Positions 7,621-23,649 of a DNA stretch of 64,000 nt are shown here, piece by piece. Every line of letters starts with the position of its first letter. Positions within the stretch are counted from its first letter, which is position 1. The translations under genes were made by a program, and so were the position numbers. The notes under the pieces were generated by a model, which saw only the letters and a list, made by a program, of their open reading frames with translations, was not told the origin of the DNA and ran no database searches. This stretch comes from Anaerotardibacter sp963588035 (lineage in GTDB: Bacteria > Actinomycetota > Coriobacteriia > Coriobacteriales > Eggerthellaceae): the NCBI GenBank assembly GCA_963588035.1, contig CAVAFY010000005.1:28952-92951 (forward strand). Direction: 5' to 3'.

Positions 7621-8895
7621 CTAAGCCACGGGCTCGGCCTGCTTCGCTGCCTCGGCTTCTTCGCGCTGCACCACCAGGCGCATGGCCTCGATGGCGCACT
7701 CGAGCATGGAGTCGTCGGGCTCGTTGGTGGTGAGCCGCTGCATCTGCATGCCCGGCCACAGCACCACACGGACCAACGGGTTGTTGGGGCGGCTGCCTGC
7801 CCACTTCACCGTAATCTCGTACGAGATGCCGGCAATAAGCGGCATGAACAAAATGCGCACGGCAATGAGCAGGGTAAACGCTGCCGGGCCGCTGATGCCC
7901 CAGCTGGCAATGAGCAGGTTCAGCGGGATGATGGTGTACACCAAGATGGCGATGACCATCACCATGATGAGGAAGGCCGTGCCGCAGCGCACATGCAAGC
8001 GCGGGAACTGGCGCGCATTTTCCGGCGTTAGCTCCAACCCGTGTTCGTAGCAATGGATGGTTTTGTGCTCGGCGCCGTGGTACGAGAACATCCGCTTTAT
8101 GTCGGACATGCGCCCGATAAGCCACACGTAGAACACGAAGATGGCAACGCGCATGATGCCGTCGACGATGTTCCAGGCCAAGGGGCTCTGCTCGTATTCG
8201 CCCACCAGCAGGTTCGAGGCGAAGGCCGGCAACAGGATGAACAAGCCAACGCCCAGAACGAGCCCCAGCACCAGCGAAAGGGTCATCTCGCCCTTGCCGA
8301 AGAACGGCTCGTCCTCTTCCTTCGACGACTCCTTGCCCTTCGGCTCGGCTGCCGCCTTGGGTTCAGGCTCGTTCACCACCTCGAGCTTCGATTGGGCGCC
8401 CAGGGCATCGATCATCGTGTCGGGGCGGCCGAAGTCGCGTTTCCAGGAAAAGGAGCTGTCGGAGGAATCGGCAGGCGTGCTATCGCCGCTGCCCTTCGCG
8501 TCGGCAGGAACCACAGCATCCTGGGCAAACTCGGCATCGCCATCGATGCAAAGACCGCCCGCGAGGGTTTCCTCTACCGTGGCGGAGGCTTCCTCCTCTT
8601 CATCGGCGAAGGCGTGGTTTGCGGCGATCTCGAGCGCCTTGAAGCCCAGCACCAGCGAATCCACCAGCGCCACGCAGCCGCGGATCAACGGCCACGAGAA
8701 GCATTGGGGGCGCGTGCCCTTTTTGGAAAGAGGATGCTCTTCGGAATGCATGCCGCCATCGGGCTCGCGCACCGCAACCGCCCAGTTCAGTTTGCCGCGC
8801 ATCATCACACCTTCGATAAGCGCCTGCCCTCCGATATGGGTACGCTGGCTGCCGTCTTCAGAGAATGCCCGTTTAAGGTCGCTGCCCTTCGCCAT
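7621..8895 (-). CDS. DUF1385 (YqhQ-like) membrane protein
   Basis: 424 residues. The signature N-terminus (THIGGQALIEGVMMRGKLNWAVA) and the segment MFSYHGAEHKTIHCYEHGLELT are diagnostic of DUF1385. About five hydrophobic helices lie in the C-terminal half. A charged, Ala/Ser-rich insertion of ~80 residues (about 95-185) separates the two conserved blocks and makes the protein longer than the usual 300-330 residues. Function is unknown. In many Gram-positive bacteria the gene sits beside rpmE and prfA; here thyX is 9 bases upstream and rpmE is 1.2 kb away. Confidence 0.85.
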   Translation of the reverse strand: MAKGSDLKRAFSEDGSQRTHIGGQALIEGVMMRGKLNWAVAVREPDGGMHSEEHPLSKKGTRPQCFSWPLIRGCVALVDSLVLGFKALEIAANHAFADEEEEASATVEETLAGGLCIDGDAEFAQDAVVPADAKGSGDSTPADSSDSSFSWKRDFGRPDTMIDALGAQSKLEVVNEPEPKAAAEPKGKESSKEEDEPFFGKGEMTLSLVLGLVLGVGLFILLPAFASNLLVGEYEQSPLAWNIVDGIMRVAIFVFYVWLIGRMSDIKRMFSYHGAEHKTIHCYEHGLELTPENARQFPRLHVRCGTAFLIMVMVIAILVYTIIPLNLLIASWGISGPAAFTLLIAVRILFMPLIAGISYEITVKWAGSRPNNPLVRVVLWPGMQMQRLTTNEPDDSMLECAIEAMRLVVQREEAEAAKQAEPVA

Positions 8896-8904
8896 AGAGA
8901 ACCG

Positions 8905-9585
8905 CTAGTTCCTTTCTACCTTGGGGTACGGCTTGCCGCAGCTCATCTTCCCTTCAGGGCAGTTGCCGCGCACACAGGGGGCGCCGGCATCCATGAAGAT
9001 GTAAGGGGCCGTAGGGCGCACCAGTTCCAGCATGCGATGGGCCATCTCGCGGATCTCCCACTGCGCACGGTTGCAGCAACGCAGGCTCAGGAAATGCAAC
9101 AGCTCGCGGATGTTCATGGTGATGACGATCTTCGTTTCCGCCGCGTTGGGCAGCAGGTAGCGCGCATCTTCTGCAGGGATGCCGGCTTCGAGCAGCTTAT
9201 GGTAGGCGTCGACCACGGCCTCAATGGCCTCGTCGAAGGTTTTCTCGGCCTGCTCATCGGCGGAAACCGTTGGCGGCTTCACCACCTGCACGTCGCCCGC
9301 GAACTTCACGTAGCGCTGCGACTGCTGGTTGAAGCTTGCCAGGCGGTGGCGAACCAGCTGATGGGTAAGCGCGCGCGAAACGCCGTCCACCGCGAAGGTG
9401 TAGCTCACGTGCTCCAACGTGGAGAAATGCCCCGACTTCATGATGGTGGAAAGTACGCTCTGCACACGCTCGGGCGGCATGGTTTCCATCAGCTCTTTGG
9501 CCCCCACCGGCGCATAGCACAGGCGCGCAGCGGTTGCCACGGCGCGCTCAGGGTCTTCGGGATATTGCAAAAGCTCTACGTTCAT
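8905..9585 (-). CDS. thyX: FAD-dependent thymidylate synthase ThyX
   Basis: 226 residues. The ThyX signature RHRxxSxNxxSxRY is present in full as RHRLASFNQQSQRY (residues 79-92). It converts dUMP to dTMP with methylenetetrahydrofolate and NADPH using flavin. It likely forms a homotetramer with the active site at the interface. Its start overlaps the stop of the small gene upstream by four bases (ATGA). No thyA is seen in the window. Confidence 0.96.
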   Translation of the reverse strand: MNVELLQYPEDPERAVATAARLCYAPVGAKELMETMPPERVQSVLSTIMKSGHFSTLEHVSYTFAVDGVSRALTHQLVRHRLASFNQQSQRYVKFAGDVQVVKPPTVSADEQAEKTFDEAIEAVVDAYHKLLEAGIPAEDARYLLPNAAETKIVITMNIRELLHFLSLRCCNRAQWEIREMAHRMLELVRPTAPYIFMDAGAPCVRGNCPEGKMSCGKPYPKVERN

Positions 9586-9947
9586 AGGGCTCGTCCTTTC
9601 TCTTCAAGCGCCATGATAGCGAAACGCACCGACCAAGCTGAGCGGATAAGGCCGCTTGATGGAAAGAACATCCCAGCGGCAGCCGGCCACGGAAGCCAGA
9701 CGCCCGAGCAAACGCCCGGATCTTCCGAGAAAAGAAAGGAGCCCCGTGGGGCTCCTTCTTGTCGAATCTGCTTTTGCCAAGCCTGCTTGGCTTTGCAACG
9801 CTGGTACTTCTTGCTGCCGTGGGCACCGTGGCCACAGGCGAAGCCGTTGTACAGCGGCTTTGCAGCGAGCGTTGCCTCTTCGGCGCTCTGACGCCAAACG
9901 GCAGCGGTGCCAGCAGGCGGCTTCTTTCGGTTGCGTTTCTTCGACAT
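9582..9947 (-). CDS. Small basic protein of unknown function (end uncertain)
   Basis: A very good ribosome binding site (GGAGGTGAGGGCT) precedes ATG at 9947, giving MSKKRNRKKPPAGTAAVWR..., then YNGFACGHGAHGSKKYQRCK with two cysteines and two histidines that could bind a metal. The frame stays open for 121 codons to 9582, through a strong terminator hairpin at 9736-9757, and ends with an ATGA overlap on thyX. The N-terminal ~70 residues look like a real protein. The C-terminal part encoded by and after the hairpin may be rarely made or spurious. Not recognised. Confidence 0.5.
   Translation of the reverse strand: MSKKRNRKKPPAGTAAVWRQSAEEATLAAKPLYNGFACGHGAHGSKKYQRCKAKQAWQKQIRQEGAPRGSFLFSEDPGVCSGVWLPWPAAAGMFFPSSGLIRSAWSVRFAIMALEEKGRAL
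9731..9757 (-). terminator. Terminator-like hairpin inside the small ORF upstream of thyX
   Basis: A perfect 10-base stem (AAGGAGCCCC/GGGGCTCCTT) with a two-base loop is followed on the minus strand by TCTTT. It lies within the open frame of the small gene at 9582-9947, about 150 bases before thyX. Confidence 0.6.
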
Positions 9948-9986
9948 AGCCCTCACCTCCTTCAAAATCCGAGCATATGCAGGCAG

Positions 9987-10012
9987 AAAAAAAAGGCGCC
10001 CCGAAGGGCGCC
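9987..10012 (-). terminator. Intrinsic terminator of rpmE
   Basis: Stem GGCGCCC, tetraloop TTCG on the minus strand, stem GGGCGCC, then eight T. It lies 31 bases after the rpmE stop. Confidence 0.92.
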
Positions 10013-10043
10013 CAACCTGAATGCTTGTGCAGGGTTTTATGAC

Positions 10044-10523
10044 CTACTCAGCAGCGGTCTCCTCGGCAGGAGCCTCGGTTGCCTCAGCGGCCTCGGCGGC
10101 AGCTTCCTCTGCAGCCTCTGCAGCAGGAGCCTCGGCAGCGGCAGCCTCTGCCTCTGCAGCAGCCTTAGCGGCCTCTTCCTCGGCCTTCTTGGCGTACTCA
10201 GCAGCACGAGCGGCCTTGGCAGCAGCCTTAGCCTCGCGCTCGGCCTTCTTGGCAGCCTCTGCAGCCTCGACAGCAGCAGCGCGCTCGGCCTTCTTGGCGG
10301 CCTGACGCGCAGCAACGGTCTCGGTAGCAGCGCCGAACTTGTCAGCGAAGCGCTGTACGCGTCCGCCGGAGTCGATCAGCTTCTGGGTGCCGGTGAAGAA
10401 GGGATGGCATGCGTTGCAGATGTCAACGCGGATCTCCGACTTCGTGGAGCGGGTCTGGAAGGTGTTGCCGCAGGTGCAGGTGACCGTGCAATCAACGTAT
10501 TCGGGATGGATGTCGTTCTTCAT
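10044..10523 (-). CDS. rpmE: 50S ribosomal protein L31 with long Ala/Glu/Lys tail
   Basis: The first ~70 residues are a zinc-type L31: MKNDIHPEYVDCTVTCTCGN, then CNACHPFFTGTQKLIDSGGRV. The usual protein is about 66-75 residues; here it continues to 159 with an almost pure Ala/Glu/Lys repeat predicted to be helical (KKAEREAKAAAKAARAAEYA...). The frame is open further upstream, but AAGGAGAACC directly before the ATG at 10523 fixes the start. Separate transcription unit with its own terminator. Confidence 0.93.
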   Translation of the reverse strand: MKNDIHPEYVDCTVTCTCGNTFQTRSTKSEIRVDICNACHPFFTGTQKLIDSGGRVQRFADKFGAATETVAARQAAKKAERAAAVEAAEAAKKAEREAKAAAKAARAAEYAKKAEEEAAKAAAEAEAAAAEAPAAEAAEEAAAEAAEATEAPAEETAAE

Positions 10524-10618
10524 TGGTTCTCCTTCTGTGCCTTGGTTTCCGACCAAGGCGAGACAAGCTTGTTTAATATACCGCAACCACACAGGTTTTC
10601 AAGGGTGATTCGCAGATC

Positions 10619-11053
10619 CTACTTCTCTACATGGTTGCCACGGTTCACGTATTCGGGCTTCAGCAGTACCACGCCCCCACGCTCGGCGATCTCCTCTTCG
10701 GTCATGCGCGTGTTCAGCTCGGCAGCGAACTCGTCCAGGCCGATGCCGCAGCGCTCCAACAGGACCATGAGGTGGTACACCACATCGGCCGCCTCGTAGC
10801 GAAGGTGGTTCACCTGGGCATCGTCGCCCTCGTTGTACACAACGTCCTTGGCAGCGAGGGTGGCCTCGTGCGCTTCTTCGGCAACCTTCTTCAGAAGGGT
10901 ATCGATGTCACCGGTAAGCAGGCGATAGGTGTAGCTTTCCTCCCCCGCATTGCGGCGCTCGTGGATGGTATGCGCCAGGGATTCGAGCGAGGCGCCGATC
11001 TGGCTCTCGGGTGCCGGGCGGTTATCGGAGAGATAGGTTTTGCCGTTGGACAT
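10619..11053 (-). CDS. hisE: Phosphoribosyl-ATP pyrophosphatase
   Basis: 144 residues with the PRA-PH/MazG-like helical core: SYTYRLLTGDIDTLLKKVAEEAHE, then YEAADVVYHLMVLLERCG, holding the E-x2-E...E-x2-D metal ligands. It hydrolyses PR-ATP to PR-AMP, step two of histidine synthesis. The protein is longer than the usual ~95-110 residues, mainly by a ~25-residue N-terminal and a short C-terminal extension. It stands alone here, away from other his genes. Confidence 0.9.
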   Translation of the reverse strand: MSNGKTYLSDNRPAPESQIGASLESLAHTIHERRNAGEESYTYRLLTGDIDTLLKKVAEEAHEATLAAKDVVYNEGDDAQVNHLRYEAADVVYHLMVLLERCGIGLDEFAAELNTRMTEEEIAERGGVVLLKPEYVNRGNHVEK

Positions 11054-11317
11054 GGATTGCAGCCTTTCGTTTTCGTACGGCTAACAGGATAGCATGCCAA
11101 GGCATTGGGGCCTCGGCGGCAACCAGGGCTCCCCCGCTGCGACCCACCGGACCAGCCAGCAGGCGGGCTCCCATCCTGCGGCACACCGGATCAGCCAGCA
11201 CCCAACAGCCCCTTGCCCCGCAAGGGGACAACAGGCACCAGTGCCACCCTGTCCCACCGGCGCAACCATGCCTTCCCCGTGCAATAGGGACAACCCGGAA
11301 AAGCGCCTCCAACAACG
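11054..11317. other. Non-coding gap between hisE and the rpoC terminator
   Basis: No supported gene. It contains an imperfect direct repeat (CACCGGACCAGCCAGCA at 11144-11160 and CACCGGATCAGCCAGCA at about 11183-11199) and further CCACCGG copies. Open frames crossing it are shadows with no ribosome binding site. It presumably also holds the hisE promoter, but none stands out. Confidence 0.5.
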
Positions 11318-11351
11318 AAAAAGGTGCGCCCCCACTGAGGGGGCGCACCTT
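11318..11351 (-). terminator. Intrinsic terminator of rpoBC
   Basis: A perfect 13-base stem (AAGGTGCGCCCCC and its complement) with a five-base loop, followed on the minus strand by TTTCG. It lies 25 bases after the rpoC stop. Confidence 0.93.
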
Positions 11352-11375
11352 GGATCCGACTATGCGGAAGAGGGA

Positions 11376-19286
<7,911 letters not shown>

Positions 19287-19341
19287 GAGTCATTTCCTCC
19301 TTCGTTGCAACCGGTTGATTTGCAAAAAGACACAATCTAAT

Positions 19342-19370
19342 AAAATACTTTCCCCTACCCTCGCCGTCAA
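19342..19370 (-). promoter_or_regulatory. Sigma70-type promoter for rpoBC
   Basis: On the minus strand: TTGACG (19365-19370), a 17-base spacer, then TATTTT (19342-19347). It lies about 55 bases upstream of the rpoB start. Near-consensus hexamers at ideal spacing. Confidence 0.75.
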
Positions 19371-19410
19371 GGGAAAATTTCTTCAACTATGAGTTTAATG
19401 TGTTGATTCA

Positions 19411-19447
19411 GAAACAAAGAAGCCGCTCCATTTCGGAACGGCTTCTT
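19411..19447 (-). terminator. Intrinsic terminator after the DUF1292 gene
   Basis: Stem AAGAAGCCGTTCC/GGAGCGGCTTCTT (one mismatch), five-base loop, then TGTTTC on the minus strand. It ends the secDF-DUF1292 unit 30 bases past the stop. Confidence 0.8.
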
Positions 19448-19476
19448 GGGTTTCAGTTGGCGATTTCAGCTAAGGC

Positions 19477-19797
19477 CTACTGGAAATCGTAGAGGTCCTT
19501 GGTGGCCACCTTGAAGTCCTCGTAGACCTCAGCGGCAATCGCATCGTCGAGCACCAGCTCGAACGCAGATGGCTGGCCCTCCTCGTCGAACTCGGTCACC
19601 TCGAGGATGGTAACCTCGCCCGACCCACCGGCCTCTTCCCCATCGGCGATGGCGTAGAAGAACCCGTAGCGGCGGTCGTTGTGGATGATCAGCCCCAGGA
19701 ACTCGAGGTTGACGGTATCGCCCGACTCGTCCTGGAAGGTGAATACGGTGCCCTCCTCTACCGGCGGGGCGAAATTCGGTGCACTGCCTTCTCTCAT
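19477..19797 (-). CDS. DUF1292 domain protein
   Basis: 106 residues, acidic. The pattern TVFTFQDESGDTVNLEFLG...YGFFYAIADGE...VTILEVTEFDEEG is that of DUF1292 (YrzB-like), a small beta-rich family of unknown role. Its ATG overlaps the stop of secDF (TAATG), so it is translationally coupled to the translocase gene. In firmicutes this family usually sits beside the yrrK/yrzL genes rather than secDF. A terminator follows immediately. Confidence 0.8.
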   Translation of the reverse strand: MREGSAPNFAPPVEEGTVFTFQDESGDTVNLEFLGLIIHNDRRYGFFYAIADGEEAGGSGEVTILEVTEFDEEGQPSAFELVLDDAIAAEVYEDFKVATKDLYDFQ

Positions 19798-22586
19798 TAT
19801 TTCTTCTTCCTCCTGTAGTGGATGGGCTCGCTCTTCGCGGGCTTCTTGCTCTTCGGCTTCGAAGCGGCTTCTTTGCTGCCCTTGGCGGCCTCGGCCTCGT
19901 TGGCCTCAGGCTCGACGGCGGCAACGGGAGCGGTGGCAACCGCAGCGCCATCGGCAGCGGGAAGCAGCGGGGTGGAAGCGAAGGTGAAGCGCGTGATGGC
20001 GGTTCCGTACTTCTTGGTAAGCTTGGCGTTCTTCGGCTCACGCGACTTCCACATGGCGAACAGCGGGGTTGCCACGCCGATGGAGGAGTACGCGCCGGCG
20101 ATCAAGCCGACCGACATGGCGAACGCGAAGTCCTTCAGCGTCTCGCCGCCGAACAGCAGCATGCCCAGAACCGGGACGAACGAGGTGATGGTGGTGTTCA
20201 CTGAGCGGATGAACACCTGGTTGAGCGAATGGTTCGCCATGGACATGAACGTCCACTTCGCCTCGGAGTTCTTCATGTTGTCGCTGATGCGGTGGAACAC
20301 GACGACCGTGTCGTAGAGCGAGTAGCCCAGGATGGTGAGCAACGCCGCGATGGTGTTGGGCGTTACCTCGCGGCCGACGAGAGCGTACACGCCCACCACG
20401 ATGATGAGGTCGTGCAGCAGGGCCACAACGGCAATGATGCCCATCTTGTACTCGAAGCGGATGGCGATGTAGGCGATGATCAGCAGCAGCGATACGGCGA
20501 ACGCGATGGCGGAAGACTCGATGACGCTCTGGCCCCAGTCGGGACCGACGGTGGAAACCTCATAGCTTTCGGTGCTCAGGCCCAGCGAGGACACAACGCT
20601 GTTGGCCATGGCACTTGCGTCCTCGGCCGAAGTGGTGCCCGTGCGCACCAGGAAGCCCTCGGAGCCGTTGGAAGTGGTGGTCTGAACAACCGCATCCGGC
20701 TCGCCGGCGTCGCTGAACGCCTGACGCATATCCTCGATGGAAACGCCCTCGGCATCGTTGAACGTGATGGAGGTGCCGCCCACGAACTCGATGCCGAACT
20801 CAAGGCCCTTCACGGCAACCGTGGCGATAGAGGCGACAACCAGAACCGCAGAGATGGTAAGGAACACCTTGCGGATACCCAGGAAGTTGATGTCGCGCTT
20901 GATGAAGCGGCCCTTCAGCTGGTCGAAGGTCTTGTGCGCAACGGACTTCTTCTCCTCCTCGGCCTCGGCGGAAGGATGGACGTCCGTGCCGGTGAACTCA
21001 CTGCGAAGCTCGGCATAGACCGGCGCAGCCTGCTGGCTGTCCTTGATACCCCAGAAACCGGGATGGTGCGCGATGGAGCGCGGCGCCAGCAAGCGGATAA
21101 GGGGAGCCTTCAGCAGGAGCATCATCACGATGTCGCAGCAGATACCCAGAGCCAAGGTAAGGCCGAAGCCCTTTACCGAAGCGGAAGCCAGGAAGAACAG
21201 CGTGAGCGCGGAGACCAGCGAAACCAGGTCGGCGTCGATGGAGGTCTCGATGCCGTGGCGCACGCCAGTGATGGACGCGGCGCGCACGCTTCTGCCCATG
21301 CGGATCTCTTCGCGGAAACGCTCCAATACCAGAATGGACGAGTCGGCCGCCATACCGATGGTAAGTACGATGCCGGCGATGCCCGCCAGGGAAAGGGAGA
21401 ACATGCCGAACGCGGAGAGCGTTGCGAGCAGGCCCAGGTAGAACACGGCGAACACGCCCATGGCGGCAGCGGTAAGCAGGCCCAGGCCGTGGTAGAAGCA
21501 CAGCAGGTAGAGCATTACCAGCACCAGGCCCAGGATGGCGACGATAAGGCCGCTGTACAGGGCGTCCTGACCCAGCGTCGGGCCAACGACCTGGCTCTGC
21601 TCGTAGTGGAAGCTCACCGGCAGCGAGCCGGACTCGAGAACGGTCTGCAGAGACTGAGCCTCTTCAAGCGTGTAGTTGCCGGTGATGGAGACCTGGCCGC
21701 CAGTGATCTCGGACTGCACCGCGGGGGCAGACTGGATCTGGTTGTCCAGGATGATGACGATCTGGCCGTTGTCGGGGGCAAGATCGCGCGTAGCCTCGGC
21801 GAACGCCTGGGTGCCTGCGGAGTCGAGCGTGATGTTCACCGCATAGTACTGGCTGGTGTCGGATGCCTTGTCTACCGTGACGCGGGTGATGTTCTCGCCC
21901 GTGATCAGCGGGGTGTAGGTGCCCGAGGTCACGCTGCGGTACGTGGTCTGGCCGGTCTTGAACGAATTGCCGAAGTCGTCGGTGACGGTGCTCTGCTGGA
22001 TGTACGTCCCGTTGGTGATGGCCGTCTGGTCGCTTTCGTTGGTGAACGAATCGGCACGGGCGAACTCGAGCTTACCGGTTTTGCCGATGGTGCTCAGGGC
22101 CTTCTCCGTGTCGGTTGCGCCAGGGATCTGGACCAGGATCTGGTCGTTGCCCTGAACCGCTACGGTAGCCTCGGATGCACCAAGGGCGTTGACGCGCGAC
22201 TCGATGATGGAGCGGGACTTCTCCATGTCTTCCTTGGTGACGTCTTCCCCATCGGTGCTTTGCGCCGAAAGAACAACCGAAAGGCCGCCCTGGATATCCA
22301 GGCCCTGATTGATCTTCTCGCTCGGGGGCGTGAACATGAACACCGAGCCGATAACGATAAGGGTGGTGATAACGAGCAGCCAAACGTTGCGGCGGTTGCG
22401 GTTGCCGCCCGTCAGCTTCGCGCGGTCTTTCTGTCGCTGGGCAGTGTGCTTCTTAGCCGCCTTCTCGCGTTCCTTGCGACGCTTCTCGCGCTCTTTTTCG
22501 CGCTTCTTCTGCTCGGGCGTGAGCTTTGCAGCCTCCTTGGAGGCTTCCTTGCCCTTCTCTTCCTTATTACTAGCTTCGTCAGCCAT
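19797..22586 (-). CDS. secDF: Fused protein translocase subunit SecD-SecF
   Basis: 929 residues. A Lys/Glu-rich cytoplasmic N-terminus (1-60) is followed by TM1 and the SecD signature DIQGGLSVVLSA, a large extracytoplasmic domain, and SecD helices 2-6 (GIAGIVLTIGMAADSSILV). A ~90-residue linker leads to SecF: LEFGIEFVGGTSITF, periplasmic domain, then ALLTILGYSLYDTVVVFHRI. The Ala/Lys-rich C-terminus ends HYRRKKK. It drives late preprotein export using the proton motive force. SecD and SecF are separate in many actinobacteria but fused here. Confidence 0.95.
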   Translation of the reverse strand: MADEASNKEEKGKEASKEAAKLTPEQKKREKEREKRRKEREKAAKKHTAQRQKDRAKLTGGNRNRRNVWLLVITTLIVIGSVFMFTPPSEKINQGLDIQGGLSVVLSAQSTDGEDVTKEDMEKSRSIIESRVNALGASEATVAVQGNDQILVQIPGATDTEKALSTIGKTGKLEFARADSFTNESDQTAITNGTYIQQSTVTDDFGNSFKTGQTTYRSVTSGTYTPLITGENITRVTVDKASDTSQYYAVNITLDSAGTQAFAEATRDLAPDNGQIVIILDNQIQSAPAVQSEITGGQVSITGNYTLEEAQSLQTVLESGSLPVSFHYEQSQVVGPTLGQDALYSGLIVAILGLVLVMLYLLCFYHGLGLLTAAAMGVFAVFYLGLLATLSAFGMFSLSLAGIAGIVLTIGMAADSSILVLERFREEIRMGRSVRAASITGVRHGIETSIDADLVSLVSALTLFFLASASVKGFGLTLALGICCDIVMMLLLKAPLIRLLAPRSIAHHPGFWGIKDSQQAAPVYAELRSEFTGTDVHPSAEAEEEKKSVAHKTFDQLKGRFIKRDINFLGIRKVFLTISAVLVVASIATVAVKGLEFGIEFVGGTSITFNDAEGVSIEDMRQAFSDAGEPDAVVQTTTSNGSEGFLVRTGTTSAEDASAMANSVVSSLGLSTESYEVSTVGPDWGQSVIESSAIAFAVSLLLIIAYIAIRFEYKMGIIAVVALLHDLIIVVGVYALVGREVTPNTIAALLTILGYSLYDTVVVFHRISDNMKNSEAKWTFMSMANHSLNQVFIRSVNTTITSFVPVLGMLLFGGETLKDFAFAMSVGLIAGAYSSIGVATPLFAMWKSREPKNAKLTKKYGTAITRFTFASTPLLPAADGAAVATAPVAAVEPEANEAEAAKGSKEAASKPKSKKPAKSEPIHYRRKKK

Positions 22587-22894
22587 GCTGTTCCTTCTTG
22601 ATTTGCCTTCTTGGTCTTACTGCAGCGCTTGCCCACCGATGCAAATGCAACACAGATGCCGCAACGCCGCATATTTACCTACTAGTACTTCCAAAGTAGG
22701 TACTTTACCTCACGAAAGCCCTCGCAGAAAGCAAAACCACTCCCCTAAACCGTCTTTGCAAAGAATTACCAGCTCGCCGGGAACGATGGGGCCCTTATAG
22801 CCCGCCTGCACAACCCACTAGGACGAGCCGACCCCTTCCATCTCATGGCCCAACGCGACCCTCGAAGCATCGAACGGAGCCGCTCCATGCACAA
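22587..22894. other. Non-coding region upstream of secDF
   Basis: No supported gene. It holds overlapping dyads: TACCTAC (22676-22682) with GTAGGTA (22696-22702), and AAAGT/ACTTT around 22693-22706. These could be a regulator site in the secDF upstream region. No convincing -35/-10 pair was recognised. Confidence 0.4.
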
Positions 22895-22926
22895 AAAAGG
22901 AGCCCGGGCTAACCCGGGCTCCTTGA
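22895..22926 (-). terminator. Intrinsic terminator of the hydrogenase operon
   Basis: Perfect 12-base stem AAGGAGCCCGGG/CCCGGGCTCCTT with a four-base loop, then six T on the minus strand. It lies 31 bases after the cytochrome b gene stop. Confidence 0.93.
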
Positions 22927-22956
22927 GCGATCGTATGTGCGGCTAAGCCGAAGGGC

Positions 22957-23649
22957 CTAGTGCTTGTCGACCGAGTGATCCTCGCCAACGATGACGTGAC
23001 GGTTGGGATCGTATACCAGGCCGCCGTGCTCCTTGCCGAAGAACATGAGGTTGGCGTTTGCCGTGCCTTCGATGAACACAAGGTAGCCATGCAGCATGGT
23101 GAAGATGATGAAGACGAACATCATGAAGTAGTGGATGATGCGCATGCTCATCGCGCCGCCGACCAAGGAAGTGCCGGCTGCGAAGAAGGTCCACTCGGAG
23201 GTGGGGATCCACAGGCAGAAGCCGGTGTAAGCCATGATCAGGATCAGGACAGATACTGCCAGGTAGGAGATCTTCTGAGGAACACCGAGCTTAGCGGACA
23301 GCGGATGATCCTTCTTCAGGAACAGGTAGTACTTGATCCAAGCGCCAGCCTGATGCCTGTTGTCCTGCTGGGGAAGCCAGGTCTTGAAGTCGCGTACGCG
23401 GTTGCGGGTACCGCCGGTAGGAGCGGAGGTAACCAGGAATGCGAGCACGATGCGGACGATGCAGTTCACCAGAAGAACGATGCCGCAGAACACGTGCAGA
23501 CCGCGTGCCACGCCGGTGAGCGCTGCCCAGAACGGGAAGTGGATCAGGAAGCCGGAGAAGATCAGCAGGATCATGCAGGAAAGGTTGATCCAGTGGGTGA
23601 TACGCATCGGCATGGGATGCGCCTCACGGTAGTGTGCCAAATGTGCCAT
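22957..23649 (-). CDS. [NiFe] hydrogenase cytochrome b subunit
   Basis: 230 residues, about four to five hydrophobic helices, of the HyaC/cytochrome b561-like family. Conserved histidines that could bind two b haems are visible in RITHWINL, GLHVFCG, MRIIHYF and TMLHGY. It would pass electrons from the periplasmic hydrogenase dimer into the menaquinone pool. Its ATG overlaps the neighbourhood of the large-subunit stop (stop begins at 23650). Third and last gene of the operon. Confidence 0.88.
   Translation of the reverse strand: MAHLAHYREAHPMPMRITHWINLSCMILLIFSGFLIHFPFWAALTGVARGLHVFCGIVLLVNCIVRIVLAFLVTSAPTGGTRNRVRDFKTWLPQQDNRHQAGAWIKYYLFLKKDHPLSAKLGVPQKISYLAVSVLILIMAYTGFCLWIPTSEWTFFAAGTSLVGGAMSMRIIHYFMMFVFIIFTMLHGYLVFIEGTANANLMFFGKEHGGLVYDPNRHVIVGEDHSVDKH

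Noticed and set aside
8041..9891. Very long plus-strand open frame (616 codons) opposite thyX/DUF1385
   Set aside because: Shadow frame in high-GC DNA opposite two well-supported genes; no ribosome binding site, low-complexity His/Arg-rich translation.
10619..11053. hisE as evidence of a broken his operon
   Set aside because: Lone hisE genes are common in many bacteria; the protein is intact, so no loss is implied.
11054..11317. Possible short repeat array in the hisE-rpoC gap
   Set aside because: Only two imperfect copies of a 17-base repeat; too few and too irregular for CRISPR or a mobile element.
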